The notes: a model not told the origin generated them from the letters alone. Positions 12,516-25,841 are shown, counted from the stretch's first letter. The stretch: DNA of 64,000 bases from Epiperipatus broadwayi (GCA_028023455.1 JAQFVV010006255.1:6490501-6554500), one strand, 5' to 3'. Made by a program: numbers and translations.

Positions 12516-14387
12516 TTAAATATTTACTTAAATTCATAAAAACAGTCACGTGCTTTAAAGTCAGAGTAGGTTTATAATGAAATGTGTAAAAGTAGATCGC
12601 TAAATTATTTGTAATTCAAAAAAAAAATCCCTAATCTAAAAAAATCTAGAAACCAAATGTTCTGGACTAACAATATTGCATCTAGGATTTTAAACAGATA
12701 TAATTCAACAATAGTACTGATGAAGAATATTAACTATAGCTTCATTATTATAAAGAAAAAAGAAAAAAAATTACTTCAGATATATTGCATATTTTTCAAA
12801 ATTATTATTATTTTTATGTAAACAGAATCAGAATTTAAACAAAATATAAATAATGTTCTCCATTCCTTACTCCCAATTTAGTAAATGCTGTCTTGATCTT
12901 AACTTTATCTAAATTAAGACTAGCAAGTGATTTCTAAAATTATTCTGTTTCTCAAATAAGTAAATAACCCCACTACAAATCAATCTTTTATAACTAATTT
13001 TAATACAGGGCAATAATATTCTAATAATATATACACATATAGTTACACTATACCTAGATTATAATAATGAATCAATGTAATGTCAATATCCTCATGATTA
13101 AAGTCCCCTGCTTAAACACATTATTAAATGATTAATTAAATCACTATTTACCTAATTCTGGCAAATGTTCTTTAGTTCTGTGAGTCCTGCTTGATCCCTA
13201 GTTGGCTTGAGTTTGTCTACACTTGAAGATAAATGGACCAATCAGAAAACAAATAAAACATGACATTTTCTATGAAATTTAATTTCTGAACTACTGATGT
13301 CTTCAGATTTCTTTTTCAACTAATGACTTAGTATTTACATTATTTCACTTTTTTTTCCAGAAAAGTGAATTTAAAGTGGGGAAATAGCATTAAAAATAAG
13401 AGAAAGAGAATGATTAAAAAACATGCATTTAGTGCCATTATAGTATATGGTAAAAATCATGATTGTGTTAAAGGTAAAATATTTAAATACATTATATGAG
13501 AATGTAGATTTTTTCTAACACACTACATATTTGTTCAACATCTGCTTTATAAGAACTATTTAATCAATACAGAGTTTAAATTTTATTGCAATGTTGTCCG
13601 TGTTACTAATATTTCTGTCAAATCAATAAATTACTAATGACCTAAAATAAGAATACACAAATCTGTACAATGGTCAGAAATTATAAACAGATTAATCACT
13701 TAAAATTAAACTTGAAATTAAATGTGCTATATTTTAATTTTATCTGCAGTAAATTTTTGTTTCTGAAAAGCTTCAATACTTTGCTAATTCTAGCTCTCTA
13801 TTAAATTCTTAGCTATATCCTATCAATGAAAACAGTCAATTTCCAATCTTTTAGAGTATGTTTGAGATTATCTTCATATTATAAGTATAATCTACCTATT
13901 TCACAAAAATCATTTTTTAAAATGTTACTTGTTACCTCTTTTATATCCTCTGAAGATGCATCATTACAATTGTAGATTCAATTTCAATGCTTCCAGAAAA
14001 TTGAAAATATATCGATTGATTTTATCTTGTTATTTCAAAATATTATATATTTTTGGTGCCATTATTTTAGATCAAAAGAACGCTCATTTATTTTTATACA
14101 ATAAATTTGGAAAAATTAGAATCTATCCCTTCACACAACTAATTTAATGAAGTAATTATGGCACTATGTTTAAATTTTTATTAAATGCAGCAACAGCATT
14201 TTGAACTCGGTTCATATATTTCTTTACTCAAATTTGTCTTTTTAATCTGTTAAGATATTCACACTGATTTGCATTTTTAAGCTGATAATTATTAAAATGA
14301 ACATTATGTAAAATTGTTTTCCATCACTGTTTAATAAAGCATTTGTATTTTTTGAATGTTAATTGCTACATTTTTTTATATGTTGCC
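12516..14387. other. No recognised feature
   Basis: AT-rich sequence with scattered stops. The short ORF near 13929-14147 has biased AT-driven composition and matches nothing I know. Confidence 0.45.
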
Positions 14388-14489
14388 TTTTGTTGGTGGC
14401 CGAGTGGTCAGCACAGCTGTCTTACAAGCAGTTGTCCCGGGTTTGCGGGTTCGCTTCCCGGCCGATGCTTTGACACATGGCAAAAAAAA
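14388..14489 (+). mobile_element. tRNA-derived SINE (best plus-strand copy)
   Basis: The head reads GTTGGTGGCCGAGTGGTCAG, a good pol III A box (TGGCCGAGTGG) of tRNA-Leu/Ser type. The B box is GGGTTCGCTTCCCGG. Between them lies ACTTACAAGC-like sequence in place of an anticodon arm. The copy ends GATGCTTTGACACATGG plus an A run. There is no separate LINE-derived tail; the element is little more than the tRNA-related region, about 100 bp. Confidence 0.88.
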
Positions 14490-15384
14490 ATTATGTAGAT
14501 AATTATTTGAATTGTCAAAAATAGTCCAACCAGAAGCCAAGTAGATGAAATTTTGCTTTTTAATCATTTGAATAAAACGTACGAATAAATCTTTACTGAT
14601 ATCGAGAAATGGTTCAAAGATCACTATCATAAAAATTAAAAACAATTAGAAAATCGTTCATAATCCTGTTTACCACTATTTTTCATTTTAAATGCCTTAA
14701 ATTTTCTGTCACTAACAATCACACTTTTTATTATATTATCTTGCAGCAATTGTAAATAAGTTTCTGTGGGCAAACAGCCATTTTTAAACATTATCATTAA
14801 CTTTTTTGATAACTACCTAAATGTTTGACTAAATTGATAAAAATAATCAAAAAAAAAAAAGAATATTTCATTATGAGTCTCTTTTTTTTGTATTTGCCTA
14901 ACAATAAAAATTTCAAGTGTTTTTTTTAAATTTTCTAAAATCATAACTCTCTGCTCATCACTTATCCATAACTAAAAATAATCTACTCTATAAAATTTTT
15001 GCATGCACATTTTTTTTAGAATGGACAACAATGATATTCCACAATAATTACTGAGCTATTTTCTGTCTTTGTTTTGGCAATTTTAATGTAGTCAGTCAAT
15101 TATTGAACTTCTGCTTTTAAATCTTTTTATTGTTTATGAAACTTCATACTCACATTATTATTATGCAAGCAGAGAATGCTACATACTTTCTTTTACTCCA
15201 GTCACTAGAAATACAATCTTTGTTAGAGCAAGACAAGTGTTCAAGAGTAGATATGTTTCAATTCACAACATATTTTTGAAAACAATTCTATTAAGTTTGT
15301 GTTGAAAATTTTAATTGCATTTTTAATATTTATTAAAATTTAATATAAATAAGATTACAAACTAGAAATTAGTCTGAGGATATT
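14490..15384. other. Unassigned stretch
   Basis: The minus strand near 14500-14645 is open for about 45 codons, but I recognise no family. The rest is AT-rich with stops. No transposon ends seen. Confidence 0.35.
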
Positions 15385-16605
15385 GGAAGGGTATGCAATT
15401 AGATAGGCATTTTTATACACAAACCTTCCAGCATCCATTGATTACTATGACTTCCATTAGGTGGCACTATTGTATGGAGAGAATTGCTTATTCAATATCA
15501 CATTCCCAAAGTTTAAAGAGAAATCTTTTTATTCCTTGTTGGATATTGTTATTAGAACAATTCATTGATTCTTTAAATGCACTTATTAAAAAAAACAGTA
15601 ATCCATGTTTCAAAGTTATTGGAATTAATATTAATGGCTTTGCAAACTCAAATGATCTGTCATCATTAATTTCTTGGTAACAGATTTTTATCAGAAACCT
15701 TTTCATTATGGTTGTAATACATTAAAGATCAGCCTTTTCAAGCTATTGTGCATGCGCTTTTTATGAGTGTTAATAATAAATGAATACTTTCATTCCCAAC
15801 ACAAGATATAGTATTTATGAAAGAATAAAATGAATCCACTTATTCTTTCCAACCCAAATGCTTATATATGGGCAAATCTTAAGTACTGGAAATGAAAGCA
15901 TGAGGATAGACCACTGACTTTAAATTACTGTTTATGATTTATTATTAACACTCGTAAAAAGCGCATGCACAATAGCTTGAAAAGGCTGATCTTTAATGTA
16001 TTACAATTTATAAAACATAGCACTATAAAAATAAATGCTTATTTACATATGTTTAAGTTTTATTTGAGAGTGACATTTAGTAAATTCTAAATAATTTCGT
16101 CGACGTCATTCATTCAGACATCGTAAACAGTAATTTAAAGTGAGTGGTCTATCCTCACGCTTTCATTTCCAGTACGTAAGATTTGCCCATATATAAGCAT
16201 TTGGGTTGGAAAGAATAAATGGATTCATTTTATTCTTTCATAAATATTATATCTTGTGTTGGGAATGAAAGTATTCGTTTATTATTAACACTCGTAAAAA
16301 GTGCATGCTCAATAGCTTGAAAAGACTGATTTTTAATGTATTACAACCATAAAGAAAAGGTTTCTGATAAAAATCTGTTATCAAGAAATTAATGATGACA
16401 GATCATTTGAGTTTGCAAAGCCATTAATATTAATTCCAATAACTTTGAACCATGGATTACTGTTTCTTTTAATAAGTGCATTTAAAGAATCAATGAATTG
16501 TTCTAATAACAATATCCAACAAGGAATAAAAAGATTTCTCTTTAAACTTTGGGAATGTGATATTGAATAAGCATTGATAAAATATATAAAGATACTATTG
16601 TGCAA
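15385..16605. mobile_element. 1.2-kb foldback element built from nested inverted units (family C related)
   Basis: Long arms pair from about 15485-15940 with about 16120-16600. Both contain AATATCACATTCCCAAAG and a shared stretch open for about 70 codons (residues like SLKRNLFIPCWILLLE) on opposite strands. The inner arms carry CAGCCTTTTCAAGCTATTG near 15731 and inverted copies near 15974 and 16309. The loop is about 180 bp (15941-16120). A left shoulder (15385-15485) matches one arm of the inverted element at 39.13-39.37 kb. The arm ORF looks like a passenger of arm identity; I do not recognise it. Confidence 0.75.
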
Positions 16606-16708
16606 AAAAATGTTTAATAATCTTGCATTGATATATCTAAAAGTTGTAAATATATATATATGAAAAACAAAAACAAGTTAATCACGTAACCTGCTATCAC
16701 TTGTTATT

Positions 16709-16756
16709 TATGTTCAAAAGATGGCGCTATACCAAAACCGCCATCTTTTGAACATA
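16709..16756. repeat. Perfect 18-bp inverted repeat (hairpin)
   Basis: TATGTTCAAAAGATGGCG (16709-16726) is exactly mirrored at 16739-16756, with a 12-nt loop. It is distinctly GC-richer than its surroundings. Confidence 0.85.
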
Positions 16757-17098
16757 TATATATAAAGTTAATTGTTATAGTAAATCTAATACTATGAATG
16801 GGGTTTTTTTTACTTAATAAATTACTTTTTGAAAAAAAAAATCTTTAAAAACTTTATACTTTTGGAAAATATATTTTATTAAAAGCAAGTATATCTCTCT
16901 TAAACACTAAGACATCTTCAGCTTCAAGTGAGTCCTATATTCAGGTTTTATAGAACTCACATCGAACAAAGTTTACGTATTATGTACTTATAATTAAAAA
17001 AAATATTGAAATATTTTTATAATTATCTCTACCTTCTATTTCCTCACCAATATTTTGTTAAAATGTATGATCCTAATTCTTTTTACTCAGTTATATTT

Positions 17099-17178
17099 AT
17101 CATTGTTTCATAATACAACTTATATATATATATATATATATTGTTTCATAATACAACTTATATATATATATATATATT
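17099..17178. repeat. Duplicated unit with AT microsatellite
   Basis: TTTCATAATACAACTTATAT followed by an AT run occurs twice in direct order, about 42 bp apart. Confidence 0.8.
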
Positions 17179-17229
17179 CTAATATTCTCATAGATAAATG
17201 ATAAATTCATAGTATTATTTCCAGAGCTT

Positions 17230-17420
17230 CATGTAATAAAAATATTATTTATTTTCTTCAATTCCCACTTCTCATTTAGGTTGTTGGCACTTTTAAAATC
17301 TCTATAGCTTTCCTTAGCAGTCTCTGATCATATTGTTCAATTTTTTCCAGAATATGAGTTTTATTAAAATTGATCGCCTGATTAGTTAATAGTATGAAAT
17401 CATATATATATATATGAGAT
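17230..17420 (-). pseudogene. Probable C-terminal fragment of a Penelope-like element
   Basis: On the minus strand a short open stretch reads THILEKIEQYDQRLLRKAIEI, resembling the conserved (R/K)..REAIEI segment at the end of the GIY-YIG endonuclease domain of some Penelope-like elements, followed by a frameshift and stops. Downstream, on the minus strand near 16920, lies a GAAGATGTC word reminiscent of sequence after Penelope ORFs. Short and degraded; could be chance. Confidence 0.4.
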
Positions 17421-20400
17421 TGCCTTTAAATATAATTAATTGGTGTAACTTTCATAGAGTCATATATAAAGTAGATAAGAATGGAGCTGATGGATTATAT
17501 TTTCGAATCACTCCATAAAATCTGCACTAGTGATTTGAAATAGCTTTATGACTTAGAGGCAATGTGTTTTTAATAAAAAGGCATGCATTTTTAGTCTTTA
17601 TTAGAGTGCCAATCTTTTTATTGTGAAAAGATAAAAAAAAATGCTGATTGGATTAATTTCAAATTTTGTAATTCCCAATTCCCATTTACATTCAGCATTT
17701 TTTGTTCAGTGATTCTCTCTAATTCAATATTTTTATATACACAGAACTGATAAATGTTAGTGTAAACATTTGAAATGAAAGCTGTGATATAAATGGCACC
17801 AACAACTTGAAATTTGTTAACTAATAATCATTTGTTTACAAGATATATAATTACTCATACACACACAAAGTTAAAATAATTATTCTAGAATAAATTCGTA
17901 AAATGAATAAGCATATACAAAAATAACTTAATAACTAATTTATAATAAATAAATTAGAATGCAGAAATGAATTATACTGACTTATTATGACCTTTTCTAT
18001 TTCTTTTGTTTAAGTTTCAAAATGAACAGTCTTATCATGGTATATATTTTATAACTTTTATTATTGATTAGCAAGGGGTAAAAACTTACGATGTTTCTTC
18101 TAATTTGTTCAATTTAAACAATCCATTTCCAAAAAAGGATAGGGTCACAAATTCTTCATAGACATGGTAATTAATCAGAATTATGGCATTAAAGTTAAGC
18201 TTAGATAATTTTTAGATTATTATTACATAATTATGACAGGCTGGTGTCCTTTAAATTAATCAGCAATGCATTTCTGCAACTGTATCAACAAATAATTATA
18301 ATCTATAAACCCAAAAGTTTTTGTTTCTGGCAAGGATATTAAAACAATATATTTTTCTAACACAGCAATATATATTTTAGCTATGATTATACTTCACCAA
18401 AAGTTTCTTCTGCTCTTTTCAATAATTAGAACTAAACTGATTTTTTTGTTCTTTTAATTCTCTACTACAATACTAAAGAAAAAATATGATCCCTCCTTTC
18501 TCTTTTTTAATAATTCTTTTACATTTTTCTTTTAATTACTATTACACATCAGATTTGGAGAGTCAATTTTTTATCTACAAATGTAATCAAATTAATGTTC
18601 TTTTATAAAAATTATTATTTCATCCTCGTTTAGTCAATGTAAATAACCTTACATAGATTAAGTTCTTCTATTAAAATTTATTTTAATAAATGTTATAAGT
18701 TTTATTTATATCTTTATTTGCTGATTTAATCCAAGTAAGATGCTTTATATATCTTACCATGCACACACATACATGTGAATTCAAAAAAAATAAAAATAAA
18801 TTTAAAAGAATTTTAAATAATTTTCATAACTGAAATGTATGCTTATATCAACTATGAATGACTAACCACTTTTTTAAGCTTCTATTTCCAGCACTACTAT
18901 ATATATATATATATATATATATATGATTTCATACTATTATTTAACTTTGATAATTTTAGAAGTAATATATATCTTTTAATTAAATATGAAGACATACCAG
19001 TCCCAATCATTGTGTCTATAACATCCATTACAGCTATCATATTAAAATTTCATTTACACATTGTTTTATAACTTTTCTCATCATCTAATTTTTTTACATA
19101 TATTTATTTTCAAAAATATTTAAATCAATAGCTTCTATACTAAAGTGGAATTGTACATGTACTTCTTTTGCCAGATTTTCTTTGTTTTTGAGTATTTTGT
19201 GATGTAGTGATTACAGTATTTTAATATTATGATGACACCTTGGAATTCAAATATTGATAAAAGTAGAAAATATTTTTAGATAGTAAAAAATAAAAAGTTT
19301 AGAATGATGCTGGATGTACACTTTTAACCAGTGAATACATGGCAAGCTACTCTTGTTTGTCCAAAAGTAATGTCTTCTTTTTTGTGGACAAATGGTAGAG
19401 AAGATTTTGTCTGAGAATGAGCTATTTGTAATAAAACTTTTATCTATAGTTTTTTAAAATATTTTTTATAAATTCTAGAATTTTAAATTATGCAGAATAT
19501 TTAACTACTATCAGATTTATATGGTAGTCTAAAGTAAAAAAAAAAATTAATGCTTTAATTATTAGAAAAAGTATATTTTGTGTTATTAGATTAGCTAATA
19601 AGGATTAGAGACAATTTTTTGCTTGTGAAGTCAATTAACTAGAAAGCAGTCAGATAATTTTGTGAGCAATAATTGCATTTTGAATTAATTTCCTTAAAAA
19701 AAAATCTTTAGTTTTAATATACTATTTTTAAGAATTAACATTATAAATAAAGCAGAAATATTGATATGTGCTTCTAAACTAAAAAAAAAAAGCCATTTAT
19801 TAAATGTTTAAATTAAAGCATGTTTATAATATAACTGGAAGAAAAAATATTATGTATCAAGAATAATAGTTGATAGAAGTGTTACTGGAAAAATAAAATA
19901 AAACTTGAAAACTTTTTAAAATGCATCTAAATTTACTTTTTTCTTATAATTATCTATTAGCAAAGTAAAACTTGCCTTTAATTATTTAAATTATTAATAC
20001 AGAATTATTTTTAAAAAGGTAAATTTTAAATATACTATATATATTTATGATGTAAATATCTTTATTGTTTTATGTTATTCTAAATATTAAACTTATTAAA
20101 TAATTATGATATAATTTTACAAAAGAATAGCAAACAATGTTAAACTATATCCGTGATGTTTTTATTAATCATTGAAGCTTTTTTACTTAGGTCTTTTACT
20201 TACCTTTGGTAAAAAAAAAAACAAGAACAAAAACAATAATATATATTTAAAATATATAGTCATTCAAAACCTAGACCGTATAATTTGTTTTATTTATAAT
20301 AAATGACTTTAATGGTTATCATTATTAATGTGATTGTTACAATTAATATTATCATGGGTAAATATTTGATCCTAAATTATATTAAGGGTTTTAATTGAAA

Positions 20401-21149
20401 TTAATTCTCACAGAAAAAAAACATGTTACTGTGGATATATTATACAATAGTTATTATTTATAGATATAATAAACATCTCCATACTTCCCCATTCTTTTTA
20501 AATATATATAAATAAGGATATAATAAAAGACAAATGACCCCCAAGATGCATTTCGTGCTGAACCAGCACTCATTAGTTGGCCAAGGTCACCATCTCTCAT
20601 ATATATTTCTATTATATGCAAAGTATTATTTTTTATATCAGTTATTTTGTAAAACAGTTCTTAACAAAAACTAATTTATGAATTAAATCATAATATTTAA
20701 CAAAGTGTTGAATAATAAAGCATCTTTAGATATTCTGTATTTCTGATTTTTCTTTCTTAATTGCTTGTACATTGTTCTAGTTTATTTTATAAATTGATGC
20801 ATTCAAGCAAAGTATTCTCTTATTGTTGTAAATAAAGAAAATCAATCGTATTTTGCATTTGTAAAATTTAATTAGAAGCATATAACTATTTAAAAAAGTC
20901 AATTATATGAAAACATTCTAATTAATATATTTTCTTAATTAATTTAATCAGTATTTGCGGAAATGTTTTATATTGAAATGTTTTATACATTTCTGTGTCT
21001 AGACATAGAGCATACTTGTTTGAGAATACACACATCTGTCTTTTCGCAAACTAATAATCTATTAATTTTTTAAACGTCAAACATACGTATATATTTAAAT
21101 GCTCAAACTTAAAAGATCATTCTACAATCACATCTTCTGTTAGCATATC
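17421..21149. other. Long non-coding stretch with an AT microsatellite and a family-A fragment
   Basis: A (TA)n run lies at about 18899-18924. A short family-A piece (CTGAACCAGCACTCATTAGT) lies at about 20557-20610. Otherwise I see only AT-rich sequence without exons or transposon termini. Confidence 0.45.
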
Positions 21150-21960
21150 GTTAATTATGGGGTATTACTCAGGTATGATCATCATCATGGTCTTCCTATA
21201 AAAAATGAATAAGATATAAGTTTAGGTGAATTGTTAAATGAATTTGTTTTAATAAGAATAGAATTAGCATTGAGACTAAAATAATTCATTGCTGATGATA
21301 TAGTACTACTTGTGTATAGTAAGAATGATCTTAACTAACTTGCTAGCAAAGCTGTAAAAAGTTAAAGAAATAAAAATAAATACAAATAAAACTAAAGTAA
21401 TGAAAATAATCAAGGTAAGAAAAGATTAAAATGAAACATTTTACAAGAAATTATGGAGTTAAAAAAAGATAGTATTTTTAAATATTTGAAAAAGTGGTTA
21501 CCTGATGATGGAAATAGTAATAAAGAAATTAGTGAGAACTGCAATGTCTAATCAGAACTTTTAATATGATTAGGAGATTATTATATTAATGTTTTATTTG
21601 AAATATTATTTTGTAATAAAGCAAAAATGTCAATAAATAGGAATAATGTGGAGTAAAAAATGTTTTAAAAGTAAGAACTTGGAGGGGAATGGAAAATAAA
21701 AATTACAAATATTAGTTATCTAAAAAGTATTGAAGAGAGTAGGCATTTTTTTAGAAACTGAATTGAGCATGTCTTTATAAGCTGAGAAATTACAAAAATG
21801 TGTTAGAAGGTATTGTAGAGGATAATAAAGGAGGAAAGCAAAATTTGATTGCTGATATTAAAAAATGAAATAGCTACGAGTTTTTATGAAAAAGGCAAAA
21901 ATGATTAGAAAAAATGATCTGATTTGATAAGAGAAGAGTCTCTTTTAGTAGATAATTAAA
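21150..21960 (+). pseudogene. LINE reverse transcriptase C-terminal relic
   Basis: Near 21285 the plus strand reads FIADDIVLLVYSKNDL, the FADD catalytic box and flank of a non-LTR reverse transcriptase. It is followed by KINTNKTKVMKI near 21390 (family pattern: KIN..KTK.M) and KYLKKWLPDDGNSNKEI near 21478 (family: KYLGSWI..DG....EI). Weaker C-terminal similarity continues to about 21950. Several stops and frameshifts break the frame. The endonuclease and N-terminal RT are not recognisable upstream, so it is probably 5'-truncated, as is common for LINEs. RTE-like or related clade; not resolved. Confidence 0.8.
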
Positions 21961-22214
21961 GATAATGATGATTTATAATGTGCTCAAATTCTAATCTATG
22001 AAAGCATTAACAAATTTAGTAGCATTTTTAAAAGCATTATTTTTGCTATTATCATAAAATACAAAGTTTAATATTTATATATTTATCTCTCTGTTTATTT
22101 TTTCAACTACTTTTTTTATATGTTTAGTGTTTTTTTAGATATCTATTTATTAATTAACCTCCACACACATGCACATATATGTAATAATGAATAGAAATGG
22201 GGAGATAATATCAA

Positions 22215-22440
22215 ACCCAAGTTTTTATATGTTTTTTGAGTTTAAATGATATAAGAACTTGGGTTTAAACTTCAACAAAAATTCCAACAAAAGAGCTATT
22301 ATAGCTTTATAAGAAAATTTATTTAGCCTAAAGAATTGTCAATTACTAATAATTAATATAAAGGTGATCTCTCTTTTCATGGATATTATCTCATCTCTAT
22401 TCTTTATTATAATAACAATCCATGCAAATACTTAATTCAA
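22215..22440. repeat. Repeat family B, copy 3
   Basis: It shares CCAACAAAAGAGCTATTATA, the TTTAGCC..TTGTCAATTA block and TCTATTCTTTATTATAATAA with the 12-kb copies. It abuts a family-A copy directly at about 22440. Confidence 0.65.
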
Positions 22441-22790
22441 TATGGGCATAACAATAATTTTGGCATCATCATGGTATTTGGCATTCCATCAGATTTTCAA
22501 TGGTATGGATGGCTGAAGAGTTGAAGGTTGAAGTACATTGAGGCTTGTCCATTAAGATATGAAGATTTGCTATCTTAATATAAACTGAGCACTGATTATA
22601 TATATGTGGGAGATAATGATCTGGACCAACCGATGAGTGCTGGTTCAGTACAAAATACATGTATTGGTGGTTATTTATCTTTTCTACATGTGGGTGGTTC
22701 GTGTATATCATTGATATGAGATAGTATGGATGGATAGCTGAAGTGTGCTTGAAAGTCTGTGTTCAAATCTAGACAGATCTGGATAGATAG
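22441..22790 (-). repeat. Repeat family A, minus orientation
   Basis: It contains GCATTCCATCAGATTTTCAA, GATTTGCTATCTTAATATAA, GATCTGGACCAACCGATGAG and AGTGTGCTTGAAAGTCTGTG. This is the reverse complement of the 51.36-kb unit over about 330 bp. The 80-residue minus ORF here is just the repeat. Confidence 0.8.
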
Positions 22791-23920
22791 TGGCTATGTA
22801 GAGAGAAGTAGACAAACAGAAATATAGTTATAAAAGTAGTTAGGAAAATAAATATCTATAAAGGAAGGAGATAGGAATGGTATACAGATAAAGTGCTAAT
22901 AAAATATTTACAGAGATCTTCACTTACATGCCTTGCCACAATTTTCACAATTTATAATTTTATCAACACGCCCTACCAACACAATGAGTTTATTGTTTTT
23001 CACTTCTGAATTTAAACAAATAGATGGGGGGGGGGAGGATGAATGAATATAAACATATATTTCTGTGATAATTATTAAAGCTAAATATAACACTGGCAAA
23101 TCATTATTGGTAACTAAAGACAAAAGATCTTTTTCAAGCTAGATAATATTTATATGAAATGGGAAAAATCTCAAAATATTCTATTCTATTGCAAATAGTT
23201 GCTATTATGTGGTGTAAAACATCTGGTCAAAATTATGGATATTAATTTAACATCACTAAGATAATGCATCTTTTGCATTTTATCAATATCAATCAATTTT
23301 TATTAGAAAAAGCAAAAATGAATAATATTGTTTTTGTCTTGATACGTTCAATACTTATTTTAAAAAAGTATTATTTGTGAAATTAATACTAATTTGAATT
23401 CCAGCTATTTTTTTAAAAATTTATTTTAGTTTTAAATATTATACTGTTACTCTACTGTGGCTTAGCTGCTCTTAAAATTATTTTGTTAGATTGAGATTGT
23501 AGTTGCAATTTTTAAATATTTATATCATTAGCAAATAAATATGCACTTATTTCTGTGCAAGTATATATACTTACATGTGTGTATTAAAGATTATGCCCTA
23601 CTATACAGTATTTTATTTTTTAAAGTAATTAATTTTCTTATTGTCTTAATATATATTTATAATTTTTAAATTAAAAGACTATAATTATTATATATGAAAA
23701 CTTTCTATATATATGTGTATTAGATTTGAATTTTTCAGGGATTTATAATGTAAAGAAATTAAACTGAGGGATCATTTTCATATATATTGGCTTCGAATGT
23801 GTTTTAGCACCGATGTTGCTAGGTAATTATCAATCGTCACTGAAAGTTCACAAAGCTAAATCACATTTTTATTCTATTGTTCACTAATGACTTTTATCAT
23901 AGGTTTAATTATAAGTAAAA
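22791..23920. other. Unassigned stretch with a G tract
   Basis: A run of ten G (about 23027-23036) stands out in AT-rich sequence. No gene or transposon recognised. Confidence 0.45.
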
Positions 23921-23924
23921 GTAG

Positions 23925-24540
23925 ATCTTTTATTTTTAACCCAAGTTCTTATATGAATTTAAAAATAGCTGTCTGGGTTTAAATCTATATAATAACTTGG
24001 GTTAGAAATAAAAGATCTACTTTTTTTCTAATTAAACTAATGATAAAATATATTTGTATATAATAGTAAAAAAGTGATTTAGCCTCAGGAACTATCACAG
24101 CAATTAACATGGAAATGACTCCGCACTTGTATTTGTTTTTTTCCCACCCCCACCCCCCATGTGTCAAAGCATCGGCTGGAAAGCAAACCGGAAAACCCGG
24201 GACAACTGCTTGTAATGTAGCCATGCTGACCACTTGACCACCAACGCTTGACAATTTGTATTTATTTACAGTACATATCCAGTAAAAGATTTAAGTCTAA
24301 TATATACAACTCTCAGGGTATATAAAATATTACTCACAGGATGTTTAAAGAAGTTCTGGTCTTCTGAATCCTGGTCTTTTCTGGGGTTTAAATCCATATA
24401 ATAACATAGATTGGTAATAAAAGATCTACATTTTATTTCCAATTGAACCTTATGATAAAAACTATTGGTGAACAATAAATTAAAAAGGTGGCTTAGCCAT
24501 GGGAATTTCTCTGTTGATTAGTAGTTTCTCTACAAACTTC
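23925..24540. repeat. Two family-B segments flanking a SINE
   Basis: The left segment (23925-24115) carries AGCTGTCTGGGTTTAAATCT, a family-B word, and an end resembling GATTTAGCCTCAGGAACTATC. The right segment (24270-24540) carries GGGTTTAAATCCATATAATA and GTGGCTTAGCCATGGGAATT. They may be two tandem copies rather than one split copy, since both have the start and end words. Confidence 0.6.
24139..24255 (-). mobile_element. tRNA-derived SINE, minus strand, with probable target duplication
   Basis: Reverse complement: GTCAAGCGTTGGTGGTCAAG (A-box region), ACAAGCAGTTGTCCCGGG, a mutated B box GGTTTGCTTTCC, and the TGCTTTGACACATGGG tail. Flanks TTGTATTTGTTT (24127-24138) and TTGTATTTATTT (24256-24267) match at 11 of 12, consistent with LINE-mediated insertion. 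Confidence 0.85.
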
Positions 24541-25350
24541 ACTGCTAAATATATATATATTAATGCAAAGATTTTCATGAATATATTGGCAATAAACAAT
24601 TATATATAAGGTCAAATCTGAAATTTATGTGTACATTTGTTTTACAAATATTTTTCCATCAATTTCTAAGCATGTATTCTGAAATAAATATGATGTTTAA
24701 ACTGAAGAAATTCAAGCAATAGCACACTTTGATTTTTATGATATTTTATCTTTTTTTAATTTGCAAAATGTAAACAAATAAAAATTTAAAGTGGAAAAAC
24801 TTTTTTATATGTGTTGATTCAAAATTTGATTTAATTAATTAATTAAAAAAGCTGTAATTGTTGCATAAACTGAAATATAGTTACTAATATTAATTATCTG
24901 CTGAAACATTTTTTCCTTTCATTAAATATCAAACAATTAAATTTTTTAAAGATAAGTTTTAAAAAAAAATACTTATAAACCTATAACAATTAAACATACT
25001 GGAATATGTTATTTACCTACTGCAGCTTTTAATTAGCAGAACCCTACTTTTCATGTGGGCAGTTTTATATAAGATGTTTCAGAGATATTATTTCAAATTT
25101 CTTAAAAGTTAAAATGGAAAATACAAAGAAAACTCAATAATGAAGAAACTGTCAAAGTCAATATTATGTACTCTAAATGAATTCCACATTGTAATTTTTT
25201 ATAATTTTAAATTAAATTTAGAATATTTTTTCCTTTCATAAATATTAAATGAGTAAATAGATGAGTAAAGAAACTTAACTACTTGTAAACATAAAATAAA
25301 TGAAAATACTGGACAGAACCCCTTAGTGTGTGTATATATATAGAATCTTA
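24541..25350. other. Nothing recognised
   Basis: AT-rich, stop-dense sequence with no defensible features. Confidence 0.5.
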
Positions 25351-25357
25351 TAATTAA

Positions 25358-25461
25358 ATATTAGTAAATACAGTAATCAAAAATTTTGAAAAGAAAAAAA
25401 AATATAATCGATTATATTTTTTGTATTTTTCAAAATTTTTGATTACTGTATTTACTAATAT
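25358..25461. repeat. Perfect 35-bp inverted repeat
   Basis: The arms 25358-25392 and 25427-25461 are exact reverse complements beginning ATATTAGTAAATACAGTAAT. The spacer holds A and AT runs with a short palindrome ATAATCGATTAT. It could be a very small MITE or remnant of one. Confidence 0.85.
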
Positions 25462-25841
25462 TCAATTATCAGATTCAGAAATACAGCCATCGATTTATTA
25501 TATATATATATTGGATGGACAAGTTTTGCTTTATTTCTTGGTCTGGGACAGTTGGCTTTCATTAGCTATTGTTTGAGGTAAAGTGTTTTCTAATTAAGTA
25601 ATTGTATGCGATTAAGTCCACACATTTAATATTTCATCTAAAACATCCATCCATTAAAAATAGTATATATATAAACATTTTTATTGTTAATATATTTATA
25701 TATTTACTGATTATATAGCATTTATTAATATCTATGGTTGTTCTTCATATAGAGAGGGCCTAGAAATTAAACATGGATTTTTTGTATATTCAAATGGTTT
25801 TGGATTTTTTTTCTCTAATAAACATTTTTAATATGATGATT

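Noticed and set aside
14388-14489. tRNA gene
   Set aside because: A and B boxes are present, but the acceptor stem and anticodon arm cannot form, the sequence is repeated in the window, and it carries an A tail; it is a SINE.
22469-22711. 80-codon minus ORF as a gene
   Set aside because: It lies wholly in family A, whose other copies do not keep the frame.
23985-24254. 89-codon minus-strand ORF
   Set aside because: Half of it is the SINE at 24139-24255 and the rest a family-B repeat.
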